Source: Enterobacter sp. CC120223-11
GTDB lineage: Bacteria; Pseudomonadota; Gammaproteobacteria; Enterobacterales; Enterobacteriaceae
Length of the DNA: 64,000 bases
Direction: 5' to 3'
Assembly (NCBI RefSeq): GCF_900215375.1
Contig: NZ_OBEF01000008.1
Coordinates: forward strand, 1-64,000
Shown: piece by piece, positions 35,301 to 40,936 of the stretch
Layout of the letters: the number at the start of each line of letters is the position of its first letter
Position numbering within the stretch: position 1 is the first letter of the stretch
Notes under the pieces: generated by a model
Databases searched by the model: none
What the model was told of the DNA's origin: nothing
The model's input: only the letters and a program-made list of their open reading frames with translations
Program-made: the position numbers and the translations under genes

Positions 35301-35797
35301 TTTTTATCGGAATGATTTTTCATCGCCAGTGCGGCGAGGGTACCGAAGCCTGCGCCAAAAATCCCCAGCGCGGCAAACAGTGGAAATAAGTAGTGGTTGG
35401 ACTCTTCTTCACCGCCGAGCACCAGCGGGGAGGTTTCGCCGTCTTCCAGCATGGCCGCCAGAGCGGTGCTGTTTTCACCCTCAGAGGAAATATACGGGTA
35501 ATAAGTCCCGTTTTCAGCCAGGCCAATCAGTTGCGCATTCTGCTGGAAATAATCTTCGATAATAACCGTGGGATTATCCAGCGAATCGCCTTCGAGGCAG
35601 ATATGCAGATCTTTACCGACGCGTTTGACCGTAATGTTTTCCGGGCCAAAACCGGTTTCTTTATCCGCCAGAATAAACTTACCATTCTCGATAGCTTTAA
35701 TCTTCTTCGGCGAACCAGAGTGTTTAGCTGTTAAAGACACTTCCTGGCGAATGTTTTTCCCATCCATCAGAATAAGGGTCGTTGGGCGCATAACCAT
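29315..35797 (-). CDS. Giant T1SS-secreted Ig-repeat adhesin 3, BapA-like (2160 aa)
   Basis: This is the largest gene of the window. Residues 1-130 form the BapA-prefix-like beta domain (DLHICL...VIIEDYFQQNAQLIGL). A hydrophobic segment at 136-160 (YLFPLFAALGIFGAGFGTLA) follows, absent from adhesins 1 and 2, then a charged Ser/Asp/Pro linker. Fifteen Ig-like modules span about 190-1795; modules 3-14 alternate between types B and A, with one A-A break near residue 1160-1365. The C-terminal 365 residues match adhesin 2 (SHMGKDSGHDG..., GNNGIDTLKLTG, end ILIQQDVDVQFH). The start is an ATG with AGGAA six bases upstream. The hydrophobic segment could retain the protein in the channel or envelope. 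I see no LapG-type Thr-Ala-Ala-Gly cleavage site. It is divergent from the LuxR gene at 36125. Confidence 0.92.
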   Translation of the reverse strand: MVMRPTTLILMDGKNIRQEVSLTAKHSGSPKKIKAIENGKFILADKETGFGPENITVKRVGKDLHICLEGDSLDNPTVIIEDYFQQNAQLIGLAENGTYYPYISSEGENSTALAAMLEDGETSPLVLGGEEESNHYLFPLFAALGIFGAGFGTLAALAMKNHSDKKDNSDSAPSESPDSSAPAATVVTPKLGLVIDNQGSVQGAIANGTATDDNTPTFSGNGGTPGNTVIIYDNGKAIGETVVGKDGRWSFTPEKPLADGSHSITLVEKAADGTTSSPSGSFEFTVDTVAPAVPTISGIYDDAGSETGWLKSGDRTDDFQPTLQGRAEPGTKIEIFDNGKKIGEAQTNAKGEWSFTPSAELNEGTHSFTVRATDTAGNISAPSKPWDITIGAAEIQQPLDPNEDERVSGPIDEIIDNEGPVKGPIGNGGTTDDTTPTLNGKGEPGDTVIITDGGEPIGEVVVGDDGTWTFTPEEELGEGEHDISVIIKDKDGNESDPSDPWVVIVDTTAPDAPVIGNVIDDVGAVQGNLNSGDITDDVQPTLKGTAEPGSVVTIYDGSNELGKAITDKDGNWTFTPEAPLVEGSHSLTTTATDAAGNTSAPSAPWELVIDTTAPDQPGIDGDGPGLGDVTDNKGPIIGSVENGGTTDDNTPTFSGKGEPGDTVIVTDGGEPIGEVIVDENGEWEFTPEEPGLVDGEHEISVIIQDPAGNQSKPSDPWIVIVDATAPDAPVIGSISDDVGAKQGNLINGESTDDTQPELKGTAEPGSVVAIYDGSTKLGETTADKDGNWTFTPDAPLAEGPHSLTTTATDAAGNTSAPSAPWELVIDTTAPAQPGIDGDGPGLGDVTDNKGPITGSVENGGTTDDNTPTFSGKGEPGDTVIVTDGGEPIGEVIVDENGDWEFTPEEPGLADGEHEISVIIQDPAGNQSEPSDPWIVIVDATAPNAPVIGSISDDVGAKQGSLINGETTDDTQPELKGTAEPGSVVAIYDGSTKLGETTADKDGSWTFTPETPLAEGPHSLTVTATDAVGNTSAPSAPWELVIDTTAPGQPGIDGDGPGLGDVTDNKGPITGSVENGGTTDDNTPTFSGKGEPGDTVIITDGGEPIGEVTIDENGDWEFTPEEPGLADGEHEISVIIQDPAGNQSEPSDPWIVNVDTIAPDAPVISVVIDDVGAETGNLNNGDHTDDTQPTLKGTAEADSVITIYDGSNLLGKTTADKDGNWEFTPTTPLNGGEHSLTVTATDAAGNTSAPSAPWTLDITDTTAPDAPVIGSIADDVGVKQGDLTNGETTDDAQPTLKGTAEPGSVVAIFDGETKLGEALTNEDGEWQFTPEAPLAEGPHSLTTTATDAAGNTSAPSAPWELVIDTTAPGQPGIDGDGPGLGDVTDNKGPITGSVENGGTTDDNTPTFSGKGEPGDTVIITDGGEPIGEVIIDENGEWEFTPEEPGLGDGEHEISVIIQDPAGNQSEPSDPWIVIVDATAPDAPVIGSIADDVGVKQGDLTNGETTDDTQPELKGTAEPGSVVAIYDGSTKLGETTADKDGNWTFTPETPLAEGPHSLTVTATDAVGNTSAPSAPWELVIDTTAPAQPGIDGDGPGLGDVTDDKGPITGSVENGGTTDDNTPTFSGKGEPGDTVIVTDGGQPIGEVIIDENGDWEFTPEEPGLDDGEHEISVIIQDPAGNQSEPSDPWIVNVDTTAPDAPTIDSIYDDVGSKQGELEPGDYTDDRQPVLTGRAEAGSTVKIFDKGSEIGSVQAQADGSWTFEVPTELIDGAHNFSAVAVDKAGNQSEPSEAFDINVSEGDIPTQVVRLSHMGKDSGHDGQDFVTDNGGFGRLMHGTLSAQLSAGEELQISVDGGQTWQKAMVDGTQWAAQDLNMHTANWSIQARVFDTSTGKSGVVMEQAVTLDTTAANAPGSVRLDGTNLVVEFNPNGIAAGDRISVVTDNGAHRFEHTLTAEDVAAGSVTLDVGAATTASAALVDQAGNLSNFTTTSGLTPGVNMNVTGDVSEVYGQNRDNIFSVSDVSQLDNVKVIEGNNGIDTLKLTGADQVLDLSGWQGRLSSVEIIDITGSGDNTLKISLGDVLDQGYKNAFSAADETEIGNVQLAVKGNKGDVVVLSDLLPNGMDVGHWENLGEVTAAGIKYDLYQHSGMNADILIQQDVDVQFH
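30715..34276 (-). repeat. Alternating A/B Ig-module tract in adhesin 3
   Basis: Type A (about 104 codons) and type B (about 112 codons) modules alternate, giving a superrepeat of about 650 bp. Several copies are almost identical. Such direct repeats can expand or contract by recombination. They also caused the long antisense open frames seen here, which are not genes. Confidence 0.85.
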
Positions 35798-35886
35798 ATA
35801 GGATTCCTACTTAATTCAATATCTAACAGAACAACCGCTACATGCTGCCGTTGCAATCAACGTAAATGTAACAATCAAAATAAAAT

Positions 35887-35903
35887 GTTTAGTCTTACTA
35901 AAC
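35887..35903. promoter_or_regulatory. Inverted repeat, possible operator
   Basis: GTTTAGT-CTT-ACTAAAC is a perfect 7-bp inverted repeat with a 3-bp spacer. It lies 90 bp upstream of adhesin 3 in the 327-bp divergent region shared with the LuxR gene. It could bind a dimeric regulator. Confidence 0.4.
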
Positions 35904-35994
35904 AGAGTCCTGGGAGGCGTTGAGACACAACGCAAATGAGTCATTCCCGAGAGTCGCTATTGAACAGTTTGGCCAGGGAAATGTCTTTCTGATT

Positions 35995-36008
35995 GGTATG
36001 AATTCTTA
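35995..36008 (-). promoter_or_regulatory. RcsB-box-like motif upstream of adhesin 3
   Basis: On the minus strand it reads TAAGAATTCATACC. The first seven bases equal the left half of the RcsA/RcsB box; the right half is poor. It is about 200 bp from adhesin 3 and about 120 bp from the LuxR gene. Confidence 0.3.
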
Positions 36009-36124
36009 AGGTCTCCTGACAGTCGCGTACGAAAACCTTTAGAGCGACTTAATTTAGAGCGAAAAACCAGATATAAACGGCCCCTCGCAAAGATTCCGCT
36101 GTACCTGCTGCTATGAGGCTGTCT

Positions 36125-36679
36125 ATGATTTATCTCTTTACTGAGAATATTTTCCTGAAGCAGGGTGTAAACGCTGCTTTGTACCCACTGCTGGTTGAAA
36201 CCGTAACGGTGGATGAATATGACCGTTGTGCTGCCGAAAGCATGATGGAAGGGGATGTATTAATGATTGATCCCCATCTTGCTTTTAACTCCATTCTGCA
36301 AATGGCTTCGCGCTATTCGCATGACTTAAAAATTGTCTTTTTGAATAGTGATAAATTCAAAGAGGTCAATTTCCGGATGTTATATCCTTCGTCCTGGGTG
36401 CTTAATTCCAGGCTATCGCTGGCGAATTTCCGCACCGGGTTATTAAAAATCCTGGTGGAAAAAAATCAGCCTTTGTTCTGTCGAACACACCTGAGCATCA
36501 AGGAGAGGTATGTTCTGCTGGAGTCGATGAAGGGGCTCAGCGTGCAGGACATCGCCAAAGAGAGCGGAATCAAAGAGAAAACCATCTATCACAACCGTAA
36601 AAGTGCCTGCCGAAAACTGGGCATTGATAAAGTCTGGGAGATTGTGCCCTACAGCCATTCGTTTAACAGCGAGCTGTAA
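36125..36679 (+). CDS. LuxR-type regulator with degenerate receiver, RcsA-like layout
   Basis: The protein has 184 residues. The start at 36125 is chosen over 36113 because GAGG lies six bases before it. The N-terminal 110 residues resemble a receiver fold, but the acidic pocket (Asp-Asp near residue 10) is missing. An Asp in LMIDPH occupies roughly the acceptor position, so phosphorylation is unlikely. The C-terminal LuxR HTH (about 118-175) reads LSIKERYVLLESMKGLSVQD..., then KTIYHNRKSACRKLGI. This layout is that of RcsA, the auxiliary partner of RcsB, and also of regulators such as FimW. It is divergent from adhesin 3, so it may be a co-regulator of the RcsB-like proteins here. The partnership is inferred. 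Confidence 0.75.
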   Translation: MIYLFTENIFLKQGVNAALYPLLVETVTVDEYDRCAAESMMEGDVLMIDPHLAFNSILQMASRYSHDLKIVFLNSDKFKEVNFRMLYPSSWVLNSRLSLANFRTGLLKILVEKNQPLFCRTHLSIKERYVLLESMKGLSVQDIAKESGIKEKTIYHNRKSACRKLGIDKVWEIVPYSHSFNSEL

Positions 36680-36690
36680 AAACGTGTAAT

Positions 36691-36716
36691 AAAAAAAAGC
36701 CGTCAGCGATGACGGC
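36691..36716 (-). terminator. Leftward rho-independent terminator with no leftward gene
   Basis: On the minus strand a perfect 7-bp stem (GCCGTCA...TGACGGC, loop of 4) is followed by eight U. On the plus strand it lacks a U-run, so it does not serve the LuxR gene. No minus-strand protein gene ends here. Confidence 0.8.
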
Positions 36717-36875
36717 AGCATGAAAAACACATTGCTTATTATTCGGACTCTGATGCAGTGGTGTATGCTTACACTGCCCGTTTAATATACACAGTAATAG
36801 TGTAAATAGCATGGCTTAATAAGCGGGAAATATCCTGAAATGCAGAATAATTAATGCCATTCAATCAGTAGCGCT
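36699..36875 (-). ncRNA. Candidate small RNA (~180 nt)
   Basis: The strong leftward terminator at 36691-36716 needs a transcript from the right. Upstream on the minus strand is a sigma70-like promoter: -35 TTGACA (36911-36906), 18-bp spacer and -10 AATAAT (36887-36882). This predicts a transcript from about 36875 to about 36695. The interval holds no convincing protein gene; an open frame runs into the terminator without a ribosome site. It lies between the LuxR gene and the mgtE leader. The rest of 36680-37233 holds nothing else I can support. Confidence 0.4.
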
Positions 36876-36881
36876 ACAATC

Positions 36882-36911
36882 ATTATTATTGCCACTCAAT
36901 TTATTTGTCAA
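36882..36911 (-). promoter_or_regulatory. Sigma70-like promoter (leftward)
   Basis: It has a perfect -35 (TTGACA) and a 5/6 -10 (AATAAT) with an 18-bp spacer on the minus strand. It is followed after about 180 bp by a strong terminator in the same direction. Confidence 0.45.
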
Positions 36912-37233
36912 TATAGCATTTCACTTCCAACCATTCATCAGGAAGATGCAAATGGCTGATTTCGCCGCTAAATAACAACACTCAAAGTAGGGGGGGTCAT
37001 CATCGGTGTTGTCATTCAGGCGCGATCAGATTTTTCCCGTGATTTGTTAATGCCAGAGAATTGGTCTAGCCTGGCAACGATAAATCCAGAAAATATTATT
37101 TATAACGGCCGGACTCGTTTATCTTTCATTCAGATTCGTTCTGTTAGCGTGATGTCCGAGTTCAGAAATAGTTGTTTTCTGACGCTATAACCCGCACAGC
37201 AGTGAGGGCATCAATAACAGGAATGAGGATTTC

Positions 37234-37317
37234 ATGGACCCCGAGTGTTTTAACGTCTATCCGACCAATGATTATTATGGTTATAAGCTGCCGGCCTTTC
37301 TTTACAGGAGAGAATGA
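37234..37317 (+). CDS. Leader peptide upstream of mgtE (27 aa)
   Basis: This short frame has an ideal ribosome site (GAGG, five bases before the ATG) and ends 86 bp before mgtE. The peptide begins Met-Asp-Pro-Glu and is rich in Tyr, Asp and Pro; it ends Leu-Tyr-Arg-Arg-Glu. In enteric mgtA the leader peptide MgtL begins Met-Glu-Pro-Asp-Pro. Acidic/proline codons at its start destabilise the ribosome at low Mg2+ and so control transcription into mgtA. The same kind of start in front of an unrelated Mg2+ transporter gene suggests an analogous switch. Short inverted repeats (such as CGACG...CGTCG near 37318-37340) lie between leader and mgtE. The function is inferred. Confidence 0.55.
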   Translation: MDPECFNVYPTNDYYGYKLPAFLYRRE

Positions 37318-37403
37318 CGACGTCGATTACCGTCGGATTTCTGCTCGTCGGTTGAATAAGAACAGAAGTGTTCCTCCCCAACCACAGGGGATTAGGGAAA
37401 GAA

Positions 37404-38771
37404 ATGAATAAAGCAAAAGTTATTGCGCAACTTCGCAACGCCAAACACCCATCAGAACTGCAAGGCGTTTCCAGCATCATCAAAAAACTCCATCCCACCG
37501 ACTTAGCCGAAATACTGAGTGAACTCAGCGCCAGTATTATCTTGTCGCTATTAGGTCAACTCGATCCCCATAGCCGCGCCAACGTCTTTACGCATTTACC
37601 CGCTGAACGCCAGGATCTGCTGTTGCAGGCGATGTCGCGTGACGTGATGGCGACACTGTTTGAACACATGGCTTCCGATGAAAGGGCGGATGTGTACAAA
37701 CGCATGAACGAGCAGAGTCGCCAGGCTCTGCTGCCGACGCTTGGGCAGACGGAGCGCGAAGACATGTTGCGGATGTCCTCCTACCCGGAAGGCACCGTGG
37801 GCGCTGAGATGACTTCTGATTTCGTGGCGCTCGCCAGCGATATGTGCGTAACGGATGCCCTGCAACACATTCGCACCACGGCCTCAGAGAAAGAAACGAT
37901 CTACGTCATTTATGTGCTCGATACTTTGCAACGCCTGATCGGCACGCTCTCTCTGCGTGAACTGGTGCTGGCACCTGAACAGCAAACCGTGCAGGACATC
38001 ATGCGTCCTGTACCGTTTTTCGCCGAACTCAGCTGGCCGCGAGAGCAGGCTGCAGAGCTAATCCACCATTACGATCTGCTGGCGCTACCGGTGATTAATG
38101 GCAAGCAGGAGATGGTTGGCATCGTCACCGTTGACGACGCGATGGATATCGAAAGGGAAGAAGATACCCGCAAGCTGGTGCGTTTTGGCGGCAACGGCGA
38201 TCTCGATATCCTCTCTTCATCGTTCAGCAAAATGTTCAAGGTTCGTGTGTTCTGGCTGGCCTTGCTGACCGTTTTCGGCGTGGTTACCAGTAACTTTGTG
38301 GCGGCGCAGGAAGAGATCCTCTCTGAAGTGGTGATTCTGGCCGCGTTCCTCGCGCCGGTTATCGATATGGGCGGCAACACCGGGAGCCAGTCAGCAACTC
38401 TGGTGATTCGCGCCATGGCACTTGGTGACGTAAAAATGAAGTGGCGCTACGTTTGGCTGGTAGTGCGCCGCGAGTTGCCGGTGGTGTTGGTGCTTGGGGT
38501 GGTTATCGCGCTACTCGAAGTGGTGCTGGCCCAGTTCTCCAAAGGCGTTGGCGTGGACGTGATGATGGTGGTGGGGCTCAGCATGCTGGTTTGCACCATT
38601 TTTGGCGGGGTTATCGGCGTGCTACTGCCGTTTATCGCCCGGCGTATCGGCACCGATCCGGCAACACTTTCTTCGCCGCTCATTACGTCAATTATGGATT
38701 TGTTGGGGGTCTTTATTTATTTCGGTTTCGCCTGGCTTTTTTTGGGTGAATTGCTGACTCAGGCTGCCTGA
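37404..38771 (+). CDS. mgtE: Magnesium transporter MgtE
   Basis: This is a Mg2+ channel/transporter of the inner membrane, 455 residues. Cytoplasmic parts are the MgtE N superhelical domain (about 20-125) and a CBS-domain pair (about 130-255). The C-terminal membrane domain (about 285-455) has five TM helices and the family stretch PVIDMGGNTGSQSATLVIRAMALGD (Asn/Gly/Ser-rich, with the Asp that lines the pore). The ATG at 37404 (AGGGAAAG upstream) is preferred over an upstream GTG. It is preceded by a leader peptide frame and followed 49 bp later by a porin gene on the same strand. Confidence 0.95.
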   Translation: MNKAKVIAQLRNAKHPSELQGVSSIIKKLHPTDLAEILSELSASIILSLLGQLDPHSRANVFTHLPAERQDLLLQAMSRDVMATLFEHMASDERADVYKRMNEQSRQALLPTLGQTEREDMLRMSSYPEGTVGAEMTSDFVALASDMCVTDALQHIRTTASEKETIYVIYVLDTLQRLIGTLSLRELVLAPEQQTVQDIMRPVPFFAELSWPREQAAELIHHYDLLALPVINGKQEMVGIVTVDDAMDIEREEDTRKLVRFGGNGDLDILSSSFSKMFKVRVFWLALLTVFGVVTSNFVAAQEEILSEVVILAAFLAPVIDMGGNTGSQSATLVIRAMALGDVKMKWRYVWLVVRRELPVVLVLGVVIALLEVVLAQFSKGVGVDVMMVVGLSMLVCTIFGGVIGVLLPFIARRIGTDPATLSSPLITSIMDLLGVFIYFGFAWLFLGELLTQAA

Positions 38772-38820
38772 GAATCACCACGACACATTTATAACAGCAT
38801 AATTAAAAAAGGAAATCACA

Positions 38821-39903
38821 ATGTCTGCTTTCATTCAAAAAGGAAGGGCAGTAAAGCCTGCTGCATTTTTATCCCTGTTATTATCGCCCTACGAGCTTTA
38901 TGCCGCAGAGCTTTATCATCGAGAAAATACACGGATGGAGTTATTGGGAGAGATAAATGGTCAGCGCCTGTTTACTTCCGACAGGGAAGAAGAGGGTGAT
39001 GACAGCTTTGCCCGCTTTGCGCTGATCGGAGAAACGCCATTAACAGAGAGCCTGGCAGGGTATGGCGAGGTGGAATATAAAATCCATGCCTATGGCGCAG
39101 AGGATAATGACGGGCTGACAACAGAATTAGCGTTCGCTGGGATAACATGGGATTCACGCATATCTGTCGATTATGGCAGAAATGAAGGGCTACTTTATGA
39201 CACAGCAGCGGGAACCGACGTGCTGCCGGTGTTTGGTAATGATACTTATACCGAAACGGATAATTTCATGGCTGGCCGGGCCGGGAACCTCGTCACGCTG
39301 CGCACGCTCGAAGGTCTGTGGATGGTTGAAGGACTCGATTTTGCCGTTCAATACCAGGGGAAGAATACCAGGCCAGGCGATCCTCAACGCCAGAATGGTC
39401 ATGGATGGGGAACTTCCGTCAATTATGCAACCGATTTTGGGCTTTCTGTAGGCGCGGTTTATGTGAGATCTGACCGAACGGATGAACAGAAAAACACACT
39501 GTCCAATCAGGCATCCAGGGCAGACGCCTGGGCGACATTGCTTAAATATGAAGGATCATCACTGTATTTTGCCGCAACCTGGGGTGAAACGCACAATATG
39601 ACCGCAATTGACGAGGAAGTGGCGTCGAAAACGCGTAACGTTGAAGTTGTCACTCAATATCAGTTTGATTCAGGATTACGTCCGTCCATTGCATGGCTAC
39701 AATCTGTCGCCGATACGGAAGAGCACAAACGCTTTGATCGGGTAAAATATCTCGATCTGGCGCTCTTTTACGATCTCAACGATAACTTCACACTTTTTGC
39801 GGACTACAAGGTCAATATGCTGCGCACCGGGGATGATGCGGTAAAAGAGTTCGGGTTAAGCACTGATAATATTATGGCAGTGGGGATGGCCTATACGTTC
39901 TGA
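38821..39903 (+). CDS. General porin (OmpC/OmpF-type), co-transcribed with mgtE
   Basis: This outer-membrane beta-barrel protein of 360 residues has a signal peptide ending near LYA-AEL and starts with the porin pattern (GEINGQRLFTSDREEE...DDSFARFALIGETPL). Alternating aromatic strands follow, with the terminal Phe typical of porins (VGMAYTF). The L3-like region is less conserved than in OmpC. A good ribosome site (AAGGAAATCACA) precedes the ATG. It follows mgtE by 49 bp with no terminator between them, so the two probably form one unit that brings Mg2+ through both membranes. That role is inferred from linkage. Confidence 0.85.
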   Translation: MSAFIQKGRAVKPAAFLSLLLSPYELYAAELYHRENTRMELLGEINGQRLFTSDREEEGDDSFARFALIGETPLTESLAGYGEVEYKIHAYGAEDNDGLTTELAFAGITWDSRISVDYGRNEGLLYDTAAGTDVLPVFGNDTYTETDNFMAGRAGNLVTLRTLEGLWMVEGLDFAVQYQGKNTRPGDPQRQNGHGWGTSVNYATDFGLSVGAVYVRSDRTDEQKNTLSNQASRADAWATLLKYEGSSLYFAATWGETHNMTAIDEEVASKTRNVEVVTQYQFDSGLRPSIAWLQSVADTEEHKRFDRVKYLDLALFYDLNDNFTLFADYKVNMLRTGDDAVKEFGLSTDNIMAVGMAYTF

Positions 39904-39928
39904 CCTGTGTGCTTGATGCTTTAAATTT

Positions 39929-39957
39929 CCCGCTTCTGGATTGGTGCCTGAAGCGGG
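39929..39957 (+). terminator. Hairpin after porin gene
   Basis: CCCGCTTC (39929-39936) and GAAGCGGG (39950-39957) form an 8-bp stem 25 bp after the porin stop. The tail is C/T-mixed, so terminator strength is uncertain. Confidence 0.55.
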
Positions 39958-40013
39958 CCTTCAGATGGAATGTATCCATACAGATGGAAGCTTAATGAAA
40001 GATGCGGAGGGGA

Positions 40014-40063
40014 GTTAACTATGATTTTATGCGTACCATCTAGATTCATGAAGAATCAACTCT
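40014..40063. repeat. Duplicated left flank of dif (copy 1)
   Basis: This stretch, including CTATGATTTTATGC (40019-40032) and TTCATGAAG, matches the immediate left flank of dif at 40876-40936 at most positions. Unlike the real flank, it runs into the 116-bp repeat at 40064 rather than into dif. Confidence 0.65.
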
Positions 40064-40180
40064 ATTTAACTTATGTTGAGCGAGAATCCAGTTCATCAAT
40101 TTAATGCTTTATATCTCCTTGTTTTAAATAACTAATTGTAATATAAGCTTCAGATGAATTTCAGATAAGTTCATGAACTA
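40064..40180. repeat. Right ~116-bp direct repeat (XerD-arm-like start)
   Basis: This is the second copy of the unit at 2941-3056, in the same orientation and of almost the same length. It begins ATTTAACTTATGTTGAG and ends TTCATGAACTA. The left flank resembles dif and the right part resembles the distant copy, the pattern expected of a recombination junction. Confidence 0.55.
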
Positions 40181-40670
40181 GGAGAAGATGAGCTTCTTAT
40201 GGGCATTTCTGACGGTTGATTAAACATCAGCCCATGACCAAATCCAACCATAACCTCATTGCTACCCCTATCAAACAGTAGCGAACTAACATGGTTTGAG
40301 TAATCAGCTAAGTGGCCGTTGCTCATTCTTGAGGTTGGCACAATTGCTACTCGCTGGAATAAAACCGGAGAGCCCATTAAAATCTGGCGAGGCATAATGG
40401 CGCTGTCGTTTAGTGGATTATGCTTTTGGGCAGAAGAGGGTGCTATCATCCCATACAGGCTGAGCACCATTGTGCCAGACAGACTTTGAAATCCCTGGCT
40501 GTTGTGACTGTGTAGCGAAAATTTTCAGTACTGTTTTCGACTCGCTGGATTAATGACACGATATTGAGGAACCCTCTAATGGTAATCAGTACATCTTCAC
40601 CATCAGTGGCCGTATCATCCAGCCTGTCTTTTTGTTTTAAAGCGGTTGTTTCCCGAGGCTTCCGGGTCAA
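40171..40670 (-). pseudogene. Unrecognised gene, probably frameshifted
   Basis: Two overlapping minus-strand frames (40446-40670 and 40171-40470) read in succession, with a shift near 40450-40470. The first is rich in charged residues (DDTATDGEDVLITIRGFLN) and looks coding; its possible start is a TTG. The second has mixed composition. I recognise no family. The segment lies between the repeat at 40064 and dif and is possibly the remnant cargo of a small dif-integrated element. Confidence 0.3.
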
Positions 40671-40875
40671 ATTAGTCTGACTGGTGTAACGATCATCGGA
40701 TACAAATTGCAGTATTACTAATGAGTAGTGTTGTCAACTAATGTCCAAAGTCGCCGGTTTGGAGCAACGCTCAACTGGTCGAGTACATACATCTGAGACA
40801 TCCTCAGAGAAGTTCGTGGATATGAAGAAAATAGCTCTTAAACATAATGTCAGCAAATGATAGATGAAGGAGGGA

Positions 40876-40936
40876 CTTAACCCTATGATTTTATGCAAAC
40901 CATCCAGGTTCATGAAGCAAGTTAACAATCAATATG
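40876..40936. repeat. Left flank of dif (copy 2, original)
   Basis: It is similar to 40014-40063 (shared CTATGATTTTATGC, ACCATC, TTCATGAAG). It leads directly into dif. Confidence 0.65.

Noticed and set aside
36705..36800. Possible Hok-like or other toxic small peptide on the candidate sRNA
   Set aside because: The frame runs through the terminator stem and has no ribosome site or family match.
37120..37404. M-box type Mg2+ riboswitch upstream of mgtE
   Set aside because: I cannot see the conserved M-box elements; a leader peptide mechanism fits the visible sequence better.
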